Assembly: GCA_934168275.1 (NCBI GenBank)
Contig: CAKPNA010000003.1
Location: forward strand, 52,291 to 116,290
Direction: 5' to 3'
Source of the DNA: an uncultured Bacilli bacterium
GTDB taxonomy: Bacteria > Bacillota_I > Bacilli_A > RF39 > UBA660
Length of the DNA: 64,000 bases
A program made the position numbers and the translations under genes. Below the pieces are notes generated by a model. The model did not search any database and was not told the origin of the DNA. It saw only the letters and a program-made list of their open reading frames with translations. Position 1 is the first letter of the stretch. Every line of letters begins with the position of its first letter. Shown in pieces: positions 53,560-63,111 of this stretch.

Positions 53560-54735
53560 ATGAAGAAAGTATTAATATTAATAATTATGCTAATGTCATT
53601 TACTAGTACTGTCAGAGCGGATGGCGACTTATCATTTGCTATTTCAGCACCTAGTGAAATAAATATAAACGACAAAGCAACTATCGTTATATCTATTAGT
53701 AGTTTTAATAATACTAAGGGAAATATAAATACATGTAGTTTTAAAATAACTGCTACTAATGAACTCTCAAACCAAGAAAGAGTAAGTGTTTTAGAAAATT
53801 GGGCTATTACCTCATCAGATACTGAGAATATGACAATTTCTACATCAAGTAGTCCGATTAGTTCATTAACTGAAGTCACTAAATTACTTAATATTAATGC
53901 CAATATCAGCGATGCAACTCAAATTACTATATCAAATATAACATGTTATGGAGATAGCAATAAGGATAATCCATATACAGCAAATGACGTATCAGCAACT
54001 ATTTCTAAAAAGCAATATAGCGCTAATTTAAAAGAACTATCAACTAGTCCAGTAAATATTTCACCGGCATTTACTAGTGATAATCTGAGATATAATGTTG
54101 AATTAGCAAGTAATCAAAACAGTTTAACAATAACTGCTGTTACAGAAGATAGTAATGCTACAGTAAAAATAATGGTAAATGGAGAAGAAAAAGACACAAC
54201 TTTAGCCATAACTGATAAAGAAACAATTATTTCTATTATTGTTAGTAATAATGGGGAAACTAAAACATACACCCTAAATGTTGTTAAAGATGATAGCACT
54301 GATGAACCAATTACCACTATAAGTACAGAATTATCCAAATTAGAAATAAATGGTACAAATATTGAACTAAAAACTAATGTTAGAGAATATAGTATTACAG
54401 TCGGCAACGATGTTTCTAGTACAAGAATAATTGCTCAACTAAAAGATAGTAATGCTAAATTTAAAGATAATTATGGCCCAAGAGATGTTCAACTAAACGT
54501 TGGAACTAATACATTTGAAATAGTAATTATAGGTGATGAAAATACAGAAACAACATACAAAATTACAATTAATCGAAGTGCACCGGCAAGTTCTTCAATA
54601 CCATCAAGTAGCACCCCATCATCTAATCAAAATCCTAACACAGCCGGACCACTATCAATAACATTTATTGTTCTATTTATGGTAGCATCTTTATATGCAA
54701 GCATTATCTATTATAAAAAATATAATAATATTTAA
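53560..54735 (+). CDS. Cell-surface protein with cadherin-like beta-sandwich domains
   Basis: 391 residues from the ATG at 53560; the upstream ATG at 53539 would spoil the signal peptide. Signal peptide MKKVLILIIMLMSFTSTVRA, an N-terminal cohesin-like beta domain (ISAPSEININDKATIVISIS), two cadherin-like beta-sandwich domains (LKELSTSPVNISPAFTSDN to YTLNVVKD; LSKLEINGTNIELKTN to YKITINRS), a Ser/Pro-rich spacer, and a C-terminal membrane helix (ITFIVLFMVASLYASIIYY) with a basic end. No LPxTG is present, so it is a membrane-anchored surface protein rather than a sortase substrate. Role likely in adhesion or binding; inferred only. Confidence 0.82.
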   Translation: MKKVLILIIMLMSFTSTVRADGDLSFAISAPSEININDKATIVISISSFNNTKGNINTCSFKITATNELSNQERVSVLENWAITSSDTENMTISTSSSPISSLTEVTKLLNINANISDATQITISNITCYGDSNKDNPYTANDVSATISKKQYSANLKELSTSPVNISPAFTSDNLRYNVELASNQNSLTITAVTEDSNATVKIMVNGEEKDTTLAITDKETIISIIVSNNGETKTYTLNVVKDDSTDEPITTISTELSKLEINGTNIELKTNVREYSITVGNDVSSTRIIAQLKDSNAKFKDNYGPRDVQLNVGTNTFEIVIIGDENTETTYKITINRSAPASSSIPSSSTPSSNQNPNTAGPLSITFIVLFMVASLYASIIYYKKYNNI

Positions 54736-54739
54736 ATAT

Positions 54740-54778
54740 AAACTGGTTATTAGGACACCCTATAATCAGTTTTTTTAT
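54740..54778 (+). terminator. Terminator of the surface protein gene
   Basis: AAACTGGTTAT pairs with ATAATCAGTTT (one G-U), followed by a run of seven T's. Confidence 0.85.
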
Positions 54779-54834
54779 TGTCAACATATCTTCTTTTTTT
54801 TATTTATCTGAATATTATTTAATAGGTGAAAAAT

Positions 54835-56742
54835 ATGTTTACAAAAAATATTCATAAACGTATAAGAATAATATTAATAGTAATAATCTTGTGCTTTGTT
54901 CTAATAATAGGGAAAGTTTTTTATATTCAAGTAATAAGTTATGATAAATTAAATAGTCTTGCAACCTCACTATGGAGTAGAAACTTGGAAATAGGAGCTG
55001 AAAGAGGAAAAATAATAACCTCCGATAACATTACTGTTGCGGATAATTTAACCACCGTATCATTAGTTTTTGTACCTAATCAAATAAAAAATAAAGAAGA
55101 AGTATCAATTAATATCTCTAAAATCCTGGGGGTAGATCGAAAAGTAATTGATGAACACCTATACAAAAAATCATCAATAGAAAGAGTTCATCCTGAAGGA
55201 AGACAACTATCCTATGAAGTAGCGGATGCCATTGCTAAGCTTAATTACGAAGGAGTCTATCTTTTAAAAGAAGCTAAAAGATATTATCCATATGATAGTC
55301 TATTAGCACACTCAATTGGTTATGTTGGTATTGATAATCAAGGATTAAGTGGCCTTGAACTAGAATATGATAAATATTTAACCGGTGAGTCAGGAGCTAT
55401 AAAGTACTATTCAGATGCTAAAGGACAAAAATTAAATATATCTAGTGTTTATGAACAACCGGCTAATGGTATGAATCTATACCTAACTGTTAATTTTGAT
55501 ATTCAAGAATCAATTGAAAGAGAATTAGATAACGCTATGACTAAGTATAACGCTGATGGAAGTTGGGCTATTGCCATGAACCCTAATACCGGAGAAATAC
55601 TTGGTATTGCCTCAAAACCATCATTCTCACCATCCAATTATCAAGATTATAGCATTGAAGAAATAAATAGAAATCTAGCTATATGGGCCAGTTATGAACC
55701 GGGATCAACTTTCAAAATAATAACTGTCGCATCATCACTCGAGGAACACACCGTTGATTTATTAAACGATACCTTCTACGATAGCGGTAGTGTCAATGTC
55801 GACGGGGCTAGAATTAAATGCTGGAAACATGGTGGACACGGAGCGCAAACCTTCCTACAAGTAATTCAGAACAGTTGCAACACCGGATTTGTTGAACTAG
55901 GCAACCGCTTAGGTAAAGAAAAATTATTCTCATATATTAACAAATTTGGCTTTGGTAAAAAAACCGGTATTGACTTAAATGGTGAAGCCACTGGAATCTT
56001 ATTCCCTCTAAGTAAAGTAGGACCAGTTGAATTAGCAACTACTGCCTTTGGGCAAGGAGTAAGTGTCACTGCTATCCAACAAATCACTGCCGTATCCGCA
56101 GCCATTAATGGTGGAACATTATACAAGCCATACATAGTAAAAAGCATTGTCGAACCAAACACTAACGAAATAATTAAAGAAAACCATCCACAAAAAGTTC
56201 GCCAAGTAATTAGTGCTGACTCAAGTGCCCAAGTTAGAAATGCTCTAGAAACCGTTGTTGCCTATGGAACAGGAAGAAATGCCTATATTGACGGCTATCG
56301 TGTTGGAGGAAAAACCGGTACTGCCCAAAAAGTAAAAAATGGCGTATACATGTCAGGCAATTATATCGTTTCATTTATTGGCTTTCTACCAGCAGATAAC
56401 CCCCAAGTAGTCGTTTATGTCGCTATTGATAATCCTAAAGGTGTTACTCAATATGGAGGCACTGTTGCTGCACCCATTGCTAAAAACATTTTAACCGATG
56501 CAATCTCTGCCTTAAATATTGAAAAAAGCAAGGAAGGATTAGACAAAATATATCAATGGTATGATGTAAAATATTATAAAGTAGAAAATGTTGAAGGATT
56601 AACTGTCAAAGAAGCCACAAAATTACTAAAAAACTTCCAAGTAGAATATACTGGTATTGGAGATAAAGTACTTGCTCAATCACCAGCAGCCGGCACATCT
56701 TTACCGCAAAATTCAACTATTAGACTACTTCTAGGTAATTAA
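54835..56742 (+). CDS. pbpB: Class B penicillin-binding protein (division transpeptidase) with PASTA domain
   Basis: 635 residues from the ATG at 54835 (TAGGTG upstream). An N-terminal membrane anchor (about 11-32), dimerisation domain, then the transpeptidase: SxxK as EPGSTFKIIT, SxN as NSCNTGF, KTG as VGGKTGTAQ. The C-terminus is a single PASTA domain (VENVEGLTVKEATKLL, then LAQSPAAGTSLPQNS). It cross-links septal peptidoglycan, working with FtsW. mraY and ftsW follow, so this is a trimmed dcw cluster (murE, murD and others are absent). The PBP has its own transcription unit; mraY has a separate promoter. Confidence 0.93.
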   Translation: MFTKNIHKRIRIILIVIILCFVLIIGKVFYIQVISYDKLNSLATSLWSRNLEIGAERGKIITSDNITVADNLTTVSLVFVPNQIKNKEEVSINISKILGVDRKVIDEHLYKKSSIERVHPEGRQLSYEVADAIAKLNYEGVYLLKEAKRYYPYDSLLAHSIGYVGIDNQGLSGLELEYDKYLTGESGAIKYYSDAKGQKLNISSVYEQPANGMNLYLTVNFDIQESIERELDNAMTKYNADGSWAIAMNPNTGEILGIASKPSFSPSNYQDYSIEEINRNLAIWASYEPGSTFKIITVASSLEEHTVDLLNDTFYDSGSVNVDGARIKCWKHGGHGAQTFLQVIQNSCNTGFVELGNRLGKEKLFSYINKFGFGKKTGIDLNGEATGILFPLSKVGPVELATTAFGQGVSVTAIQQITAVSAAINGGTLYKPYIVKSIVEPNTNEIIKENHPQKVRQVISADSSAQVRNALETVVAYGTGRNAYIDGYRVGGKTGTAQKVKNGVYMSGNYIVSFIGFLPADNPQVVVYVAIDNPKGVTQYGGTVAAPIAKNILTDAISALNIEKSKEGLDKIYQWYDVKYYKVENVEGLTVKEATKLLKNFQVEYTGIGDKVLAQSPAAGTSLPQNSTIRLLLGN

Positions 56743-56811
56743 TAAGTAATTTATTCATTTGACAAAAATAATGTAAAGTATATAAATACATTAATAATTT
56801 ATAGTAAAGTA

Positions 56812-56820
56812 TGCTATAAT
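56812..56820 (+). promoter_or_regulatory. Extended -10 promoter of mraY-ftsW
   Basis: TGCTATAAT (TATAAT at 56815-56820), 23 bases before mraY. A second candidate lies upstream (TTGACA at 56759 with TATAAA at 56781). Confidence 0.6.
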
Positions 56821-56842
56821 TATATTAAGAAACGGATGTGGG

Positions 56843-57838
56843 ATGATGTTAGTATTAACAAAATCTTTATTTGCATTAATGATAGGCTTTCTATTAGCCG
56901 CTGCCATGGGTCTAATATTTATTCCCATACTAAAAAAAATAAAGATAAGACAAAGAATTAACATATATGTTGAAGCCCATAAAAATAAAGCGGGCACTCC
57001 TACTATGGGAGGATTAATATTTATAATTCCAACGATTATTACGGTGGTAATACTATTACTTACAGATAAAATGCAATTTTCAATGAACTTATTTATTGTC
57101 TTATTTGTCTTTTTATCGTATGGCGCTATTGGATTTCTTGATGACTATATTAGTATAAAAAATAATACCAACAAAGGATTAACCCAATTTCAAAAGTTAT
57201 TCTTACAATTTGTTGTAGCCCTAATATTCTATATATTATTTAGACAATATACTAATAATGATTCAATCTTAGAAATATCACTATTACATATTAAATGGAA
57301 ATTAGATTGGTTCTATGGCATATTTATTCTATTCTTGTTAGTTGGCTCATCAAATGCAGTTAACTTAACAGATGGGCTCGATGGATTAGCCGCTGGAACA
57401 TCAGTAATTGCCTTTCTTGCCATTGGTTTAATTGCTTGGGGAAGTAAATGGATAGATGGCTACCAAGAAATGGGAATATTTTGTTTCATCTTAGTAGGAG
57501 CTTTAATTGGTTTCTTACTATATAATACAAACCCTGCTAAAGTATTTATGGGTGATACCGGAAGTTTAACTTTAGGAGCAACCCTAGCAACCATCGCTAT
57601 ATTAACATCACATGAACTATCTTTAGCGGTTATTGGCGGAGTATTTGTTATTGAAACTCTAACAGTTATAATTCAAATATTCTCTGTAGTAGTATTCAAA
57701 AAGAAAGTATTTATTATGACCCCAATCCATCACCATTTTGAAAGATTAGGCTGGAGTGAATGGGATATTGTTAAACTATTTTGGGTAGTAGAATTAATAT
57801 TATGCTTATTAGCACTTATCTATGGAGTATGGATATAG
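56843..57838 (+). CDS. mraY: Phospho-N-acetylmuramoyl-pentapeptide transferase
   Basis: 331 residues with about ten membrane helices. Family motifs: NKAGTPTMGGLIFI, GFLDDYISIKNN (two catalytic Asp), NLTDGLDGLAAGTS (nucleophile Asp region), FMGDTGSLTLG and the periplasm-adjacent HHHFERLGWSE. It transfers phospho-MurNAc-pentapeptide to undecaprenyl phosphate, making lipid I. An ATG three bases later is an equally possible start. ftsW follows after nine bases. Confidence 0.95.
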   Translation: MMLVLTKSLFALMIGFLLAAAMGLIFIPILKKIKIRQRINIYVEAHKNKAGTPTMGGLIFIIPTIITVVILLLTDKMQFSMNLFIVLFVFLSYGAIGFLDDYISIKNNTNKGLTQFQKLFLQFVVALIFYILFRQYTNNDSILEISLLHIKWKLDWFYGIFILFLLVGSSNAVNLTDGLDGLAAGTSVIAFLAIGLIAWGSKWIDGYQEMGIFCFILVGALIGFLLYNTNPAKVFMGDTGSLTLGATLATIAILTSHELSLAVIGGVFVIETLTVIIQIFSVVVFKKKVFIMTPIHHHFERLGWSEWDIVKLFWVVELILCLLALIYGVWI

Positions 57839-57847
57839 AGGGGGAAT

Positions 57848-58936
57848 ATGAAAAAAATTAATTATACATTATTAATAGCTATCATTATAATTACCTTACT
57901 AGGATTACTAATGATATATTCATCATCATATGTTTGGGCTGAATATAAGTTTAATGATCCATACAAGTTTTTAAAAACTCAAGGATTCTTTCTCATAATT
58001 GGATATATAATAATGTCTATAATAATTAAAATACCATATACACAGTACAAAAACAAAGCAAACATTATTTTTAGTGTTTGCTTTTTATTATTAATATTAG
58101 TCTTAATACCCGGTATTGGTACCGTTAGAAATGGTAGTAGAAGTTGGTTTGGTATCGGCGGTTTAGGTATTCAACCAAGTGAATTTATGAAATTAAGTCT
58201 AATAATTTTTACATCTAAATATTTAGCCAAGAATGATAAAGATATTAAAGATATAAAAAAGGGTATTCTACCAATTTTAGGTATATTAATGCTTGTTTTT
58301 GGATTAATTATGTTAGAACCTGACTTTGGTACAGGAGTAGTTATTGTTATGACTATTGTAGCTTTATTATTTGTAAGTGGTGTTAAACTATCATTCTTTG
58401 TTAAAATAGGCTTAGTAGGTTTAGTAGGAGTAGTTGTGTTAATAATAATTGCTCCGTATCGTTTACTAAGAATATTATCATTCTTAAACCCATGGACTGA
58501 TCCTTTAGGCAGCGGCTTTCAAATCATTCAATCACTATATGCTATAGGACCAGGAGGTTTATTAGGTTTAGGACTAGGTAATTCCATCCAAAAACATTTT
58601 TATCTACCAGAACCCCAAACTGACTTTATTTTTGCTATTATAAGTGAAGAACTAGGCTTTCTGGGCGTTATAATAGTTGCAAGTTTATTTACTATTATTA
58701 TTTATCAAGGCTTTAAAATAGCTATTAATTGTGAAGATAAATTTGGTAAATATTTAGCCTTTGGTATAACTTTCGGTCTGTCTTTTCAAGCAATATTAAA
58801 TCTTATGGTTGTTGTAGGTTTGATTCCTGTTACCGGGGTTACCTTGCCATTCTTGTCTTATGGAGGCTCTAGTTTATTAAGCAGCTTACTTGGAATGAGT
58901 ATTTTATTAAATATAAGTAAGTATAATTATAAATAA
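57848..58936 (+). CDS. ftsW: FtsW/RodA-family peptidoglycan glycosyltransferase
   Basis: 362 residues, about ten membrane helices, ribosome site GAGGGGG. SEDS-family blocks: LLGLLMIYSSS, IGGLGIQPSEFMKLSLI, MLEPDFGTGVVI with the catalytic Asp, GPGGLLGLGLGNSIQKHFYLPEPQTDFIFAIISEELG, and PFLSYGGSSLLSS at the end. SEDS proteins polymerise glycan strands with a cognate class B PBP, here pbpB at 54835. Position next to mraY supports the division-type (FtsW/SpoVE) assignment over RodA. Confidence 0.93.
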   Translation: MKKINYTLLIAIIIITLLGLLMIYSSSYVWAEYKFNDPYKFLKTQGFFLIIGYIIMSIIIKIPYTQYKNKANIIFSVCFLLLILVLIPGIGTVRNGSRSWFGIGGLGIQPSEFMKLSLIIFTSKYLAKNDKDIKDIKKGILPILGILMLVFGLIMLEPDFGTGVVIVMTIVALLFVSGVKLSFFVKIGLVGLVGVVVLIIIAPYRLLRILSFLNPWTDPLGSGFQIIQSLYAIGPGGLLGLGLGNSIQKHFYLPEPQTDFIFAIISEELGFLGVIIVASLFTIIIYQGFKIAINCEDKFGKYLAFGITFGLSFQAILNLMVVVGLIPVTGVTLPFLSYGGSSLLSSLLGMSILLNISKYNYK

Positions 58937-58994
58937 CAATTGTTTACAATATGTTAAAATTAGTATATAATTAGTTAAACAAGGAGTGAGAAGT

Positions 58995-59033
58995 ATGATA
59001 AAATTAGTAAAACGATGGTGCTTATTATTTTAA
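58995..59033 (+). CDS. Leader peptide upstream of trpS (MIKLVKRWCLLF)
   Basis: A 12-codon frame with a perfect ribosome site (AAGGAGTG) and an ATG at 58995, containing one Trp codon (TGG at 59016-59018). It ends 39 bases before the trpS start. Its 3' codons form the left arm of a hairpin whose right arm abuts the trpS ribosome site, so a ribosome paused at Trp could keep trpS open for translation. This is inferred from layout. Confidence 0.6.
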   Translation: MIKLVKRWCLLF

Positions 59034-59057
59034 TACTAATATAAAATAAATAATAAG
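59021..59057 (+). promoter_or_regulatory. Hairpin overlapping the trpS leader peptide
   Basis: CTTATTATT (59021-59029) pairs with AATAATAAG (59049-59057). Weak because it is A-U rich. The right arm ends one base before the trpS ribosome site AAAGAAGG (59058-59065). Confidence 0.4.
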
Positions 59058-59072
59058 AAAGAAGGAAAATAA

Positions 59073-60074
59073 ATGAAAAAAATATTAACAGGACTAAAAC
59101 CAACTGGTGAATTAACCCTAGGTAATTATCTAGGTGCTATAAAACAAATGGTTGAAATGCAAGATGACTATGAATCATACTTATTTGTTGCGGACTTACA
59201 TGCTTTAACAATACCTCAAGATCCAACTGAATTAAATAATAGAATTAGAAGATTTATCGCTATGTATATAGCTTGTGGTGTAGATCCAAATAAAAATACT
59301 ATTTATATCCAATCAGAAAATGAATATATCCCATGTATTTCATGGTTATTAGAATGTACAACTTATCATGGCGAAGCCACTAGAATGATCCAATTCAAAG
59401 AAAAGAGTAAACAAAATAAAAACTTTACAATTGGGTTGATGACTTATCCAATATTAATGGCTGCAGATATTCTATACTTAGATGCTGACTACGTTCCTGT
59501 TGGAATCGATCAAAAACAACATGTTGAATTAGCTAGAGATATTGCCGAAAGATTTAATAACAAGTATGGACAAACATTTACTCTACCTGAGCCTTTAGTA
59601 AGTGTTGGTGGTACAAAAATAAAAGATTTAAAAGATCCAACTAAAAAAATGAGTAAATCTGAAGAAAATCCTCAAGGAGTAATTAGTATGTTTGATTCTC
59701 CGGAAGAAATATCTAAGAAAATTATGCGTGCGACAACTGATAGTGATAATACTATAAAATATGATGAAGAAAATAAACCAGGTATTTCCAATTTATTAAA
59801 TATCGCTTCATTAATAAGTGGTAAAACAGTAAAAGAATTAGAAGAACAGTTTGCCGACAAAGGTTATGGCGAATTTAAAAAGTTTGTAGCAGATATAACA
59901 TCTAACCATATCAGACGAATACAAGAAAGATATAACCAAATATTAAATAGTGATGAATTTAATGAAATATTAGATAACGGAATATCTAAATCACGAGAAT
60001 TAGCTAAAGAAAAATATGAATTTATGAAAATTAAAATGGGATTATCAAGAAAAGATTTATCACAAAACAATTAG
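59073..60074 (+). CDS. trpS: Tryptophanyl-tRNA synthetase
   Basis: 333 residues. The class I HIGH-like motif is GLKPTGELTLGNYLGA and the KMSKS loop is TKKMSKSEENPQG. The block MTYPILMAADILYLDADYVPVGIDQKQH is the conserved Trp-site region. It charges tRNA-Trp. The ribosome site is AAGAAGG. It is preceded by a Trp-containing leader peptide and hairpin, and followed by a terminator. Confidence 0.96.
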   Translation: MKKILTGLKPTGELTLGNYLGAIKQMVEMQDDYESYLFVADLHALTIPQDPTELNNRIRRFIAMYIACGVDPNKNTIYIQSENEYIPCISWLLECTTYHGEATRMIQFKEKSKQNKNFTIGLMTYPILMAADILYLDADYVPVGIDQKQHVELARDIAERFNNKYGQTFTLPEPLVSVGGTKIKDLKDPTKKMSKSEENPQGVISMFDSPEEISKKIMRATTDSDNTIKYDEENKPGISNLLNIASLISGKTVKELEEQFADKGYGEFKKFVADITSNHIRRIQERYNQILNSDEFNEILDNGISKSRELAKEKYEFMKIKMGLSRKDLSQNN

Positions 60075-60075
60075 T

Positions 60076-60102
60076 AAGAAGAAAATTGCTTTCTTCTTTT
60101 TA
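60076..60102 (+). terminator. Terminator of trpS
   Basis: AAGAAGAAA (60076-60084) pairs with TTTCTTCTT (60090-60098), loop ATTGC, followed by T's. Confidence 0.85.
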
Positions 60103-60157
60103 TTATAATTCTTTATTTATAGCAAAAAATAATGTATAATTAAACTAGGTGTTAGAT

Positions 60158-61408
60158 ATGATAGATATAAATAGTAGTAAAATAAGTTGTACTAAAAAAA
60201 TAGAAAGTTATTTAAAGCCAATAATTGTATATATACCTCTAGAAAGTAAAATGCAAATAACTTATCGACCACTTGTTAACATCGGAGATTATATTTACAA
60301 AGGTGAAGTAGTAGCCATTAATACGACAATAGATTTTCCTATTCACTCATCAGTAAGTGGTTATTTAGTAGACATTAAACATATGATGATAGATACGGGG
60401 AAAAAAGTACCATGCCTTGTTATTGAAAACGACTATAAAGAAAAATATAAAGATAGAGTAGGTGCTAAAAGAAATATATCACTATATAATAAAAAAGAAT
60501 TTCTTTATATGCTAAATAATTCAGGCATAGTAGGCCTAAGTGGTAATGACTATCCAACTATTTTAAAATATACTAATAAAAATGATATTAACTATCTAAT
60601 AGTAAATGGTATTGAATGTGAACCATACTTAAGTTCTGACAATGCTGTCATGTATCAAAAATGTGAAGAAATATTAGAAACTATTGATGCTATGATGGAG
60701 ATATTAAAAATTGGCAAGTGTTATATTGCAGTTAAAGAAAATAATGATAAAGTAATTAACAAATATTTAAAATATATAAATAGTTATCCTAACATAAAAT
60801 TATATGGTATTGCTGATGCTTATCCAAGTGGTTGGGAAAGATATCTAGTTAAAACAATATGTGATGTAGAATATAATAAATATCCTATTGAAAAAAATAT
60901 TGTTGTCGAAAACGTTGAAACAATATATGCTATATATGAATTATTAAAATATAATAGACCACTAACGGAAAGAGTAATTACAATTAATGGCGAAGGATTT
61001 GCTAATAAAGTAAATGTTAAAGTAAAAATAGGCACATTGGCAAGTGAATTAATATCATCACTTGGTGGATACACAAAAAAGAAAAAAGACTATTTATTCA
61101 TTGCCGGAGGACCCCTATCCGGAAAAAGCCTTCCTTCAGATGAATTAGTAATTACCAAAAATTTAAGTGGCATAACTGTTATTCCTAATAATATTGAACC
61201 ACCAACAAAATGTATCAAGTGCGGTAAATGTATCAAGAACTGTCCGGTTAATATTTTACCCGTAGTCATTATGAATAATATAAATAATCAAAAAGTGTTA
61301 GATAAATTACATGCTAATAAATGTATTGAATGTGGAATGTGCAGTTATGTTTGCCCAGCCAAGATAAATGTTAAAGAATTTGTAAAGAAAGCTAAGGAGA
61401 ATAAATAA
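60158..61408 (+). CDS. rnfC: RnfC-like subunit of the Rnf/Nqr electron transport complex
   Basis: 416 residues from the ATG at 60158 (AGGTG upstream). The N-terminal RnfC barrel-sandwich region (YRPLVNIGDYIYKGEVVA), the NADH/FMN-binding Complex1_51K-like domain (SGIVGLSGNDYPT, NGIECEPYLSSDN), SLBB-like segment, and two 4Fe-4S clusters at the C-terminus (CIKCGKCIKNCP and CIECGMCSYVCP). RnfC takes electrons from NADH in the membrane complex that exchanges them with ferredoxin while pumping ions. It overlaps rnfD by one base (TAATG). The other rnf genes (G, E, A, B) do not follow. Confidence 0.9.
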   Translation: MIDINSSKISCTKKIESYLKPIIVYIPLESKMQITYRPLVNIGDYIYKGEVVAINTTIDFPIHSSVSGYLVDIKHMMIDTGKKVPCLVIENDYKEKYKDRVGAKRNISLYNKKEFLYMLNNSGIVGLSGNDYPTILKYTNKNDINYLIVNGIECEPYLSSDNAVMYQKCEEILETIDAMMEILKIGKCYIAVKENNDKVINKYLKYINSYPNIKLYGIADAYPSGWERYLVKTICDVEYNKYPIEKNIVVENVETIYAIYELLKYNRPLTERVITINGEGFANKVNVKVKIGTLASELISSLGGYTKKKKDYLFIAGGPLSGKSLPSDELVITKNLSGITVIPNNIEPPTKCIKCGKCIKNCPVNILPVVIMNNINNQKVLDKLHANKCIECGMCSYVCPAKINVKEFVKKAKENK

Positions 61409-62418
61409 TGCGTGAATTTAATGTTAGAAACGGAGTATATTTAACAAGTGATAGTAGTACTTCAAAACTAAATAACAATATATTAAAATGTCTTATTGTA
61501 GTTTTATTATTTAATTTCTGTAAATATGGATTAACTAATTATACTAATACTAAAGATATCACTATTGTTTTTAGTACTCTATTAACATACACAATACCTA
61601 TTATTACTAGTATAATTACCGCTATAACTATTAATAAACTTATTAAAAAAAGTAATAAACTATTAACTAGTGCTAACTTAATACCAATTATTATCTTGTT
61701 AATATTTATTAATCCTAGTATTAATACTCTAATATTAACTATCTTATCAATTATACTAACTATCTTAACAACAATAAATATAAAAAATATCGATATAAAT
61801 TTATTAGCCATCATCTTACCAAGTATTTGGAATATTATTTCTAAAACAAATCTAACTTTAGATAACCCATTATATAACTTATCTAAAATAAACTATATTG
61901 GTACTTATAATGAAGTAATGGGTAAGTTTGGAAGCATTCTAGATTACTTAATAGGCAATGTATATGGTAATACCTCTATAATTTTATTAGTAATTATCTT
62001 AATATATTTATATTATAAAAATCAAAGTAAAATAAGTATTGTTATATCATGCTTATTATCATCATTTATTATGTTCTCTATAATAGGAATATTTAATAAT
62101 ATGTGGTATTTCTATGGAATATTTAATATTAGTATTGGTGATTTATTATTTATTCTAATATTTGTATCAATGGACTCTAAAACTAGTCCAATTTTGTTGA
62201 ATAACCAAATAATCTATGGTATAATAATAGCCATATTTCTAGTTATACTTAGATTCATCTTTCCAATATACTCAGTAGTATTAGCGGTAGCCTTAAGTAA
62301 ATTACTAGTAAATTCACTAGATAAACTAATATATAACAAGAAATTAACTAATATAATATATGTAGTATTAGTACTATTACAATTAATAATACCACTAACT
62401 ATTACATATCTTTTATAG
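61408..62418 (+). CDS. rnfD: RnfD-like membrane subunit
   Basis: 336 residues, about nine membrane helices, overlapping rnfC by one base. The N-terminal tag (REFNVRNGVYLTSDSSTSKL) and the mid-protein block GSILDYLIGNVYGNTSI correspond to the RnfD/NqrB family, where a Thr in this region carries covalent FMN (usual motif SGATS-like; here GNTS). The loop match is imperfect, so flavinylation is uncertain. In complete operons rnfG, rnfE, rnfA and rnfB follow; here the next gene is unrelated and a terminator comes after it. Confidence 0.8.
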   Translation: MREFNVRNGVYLTSDSSTSKLNNNILKCLIVVLLFNFCKYGLTNYTNTKDITIVFSTLLTYTIPIITSIITAITINKLIKKSNKLLTSANLIPIIILLIFINPSINTLILTILSIILTILTTINIKNIDINLLAIILPSIWNIISKTNLTLDNPLYNLSKINYIGTYNEVMGKFGSILDYLIGNVYGNTSIILLVIILIYLYYKNQSKISIVISCLLSSFIMFSIIGIFNNMWYFYGIFNISIGDLLFILIFVSMDSKTSPILLNNQIIYGIIIAIFLVILRFIFPIYSVVLAVALSKLLVNSLDKLIYNKKLTNIIYVVLVLLQLIIPLTITYLL

Positions 62419-62433
62419 GGGGATATCTAACAA

Positions 62434-63081
62434 ATGAATGACAAAAAATACGAAGTAAAAAATGACCTGAAATTAAAAATATTTATGACCAAAGAGACAC
62501 TAAAGGGTTATAAGCCTTTATTAACTCAAAAAGAATTGCAAAAAATAGTAGTTTCTTTATATGGCTTATATTATGGTAAAGTTACAATCCAAGAATTTGC
62601 AAGTAATATGAATAGTCACGAAAGAGTTTTTATGAATTCTAAATACCATAATGATGATCTATATTTTGAACGAGAATATTTATACCATACTTTTGAATAT
62701 AAGAACAAAATATATCTTATAGCAAGCGATTGCTTTGGTAATGTGGACTGCTTATCAATATATAATCTGCGAAATGTTTTACCTCAAATATATGATTATG
62801 CTAGCAGTATTGATAGTGAATTATCTTTAGAAGGTTTATGCCATATCTTACATAATTTAAATGCTAAGTATTCAGACATTGAAACAGTAGTAAAAAGCCA
62901 TCAAATCGAAGCTTTAATAAGAGCCTATATAATAGATGGTATTATCAAAGACCTTGTTGTCAAAAATGAAGATATTGATAAAATAAATGACTTTATTAAT
63001 ATATTAAATAAAGAATTTGGTATGAATATTATCGTACCGGAAGTAAATGCCAAAACAAGAAAAAGAATTAAAAAAATATAA
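62434..63081 (+). CDS. Cytoplasmic protein of unknown function after rnfD
   Basis: 215 residues, ribosome site GGGGGA about ten bases before the ATG. Soluble, alpha/beta, with several paired aromatics (LYGLYYGKVTIQEF, YFEREYLYHTFEYKNKIYL). A basic C-terminal tail (KTRKRIKKI) may bind nucleic acid or lipid head groups. No motif or family recognised. It starts 15 bases after rnfD and is probably in the same transcript, in the slot where rnfG normally lies. Confidence 0.65.
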   Translation: MNDKKYEVKNDLKLKIFMTKETLKGYKPLLTQKELQKIVVSLYGLYYGKVTIQEFASNMNSHERVFMNSKYHNDDLYFEREYLYHTFEYKNKIYLIASDCFGNVDCLSIYNLRNVLPQIYDYASSIDSELSLEGLCHILHNLNAKYSDIETVVKSHQIEALIRAYIIDGIIKDLVVKNEDIDKINDFINILNKEFGMNIIVPEVNAKTRKRIKKI

Positions 63082-63110
63082 ATCAGCACCCATTATCAGT
63101 GCTGATTTTC
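63081..63110 (+). terminator. Terminator of the rnfC-rnfD operon
   Basis: AATCAGCAC (63081-63089) pairs with GTGCTGATT (63099-63107), followed by TTTC. Confidence 0.85.
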
Positions 63111-63111
63111 T

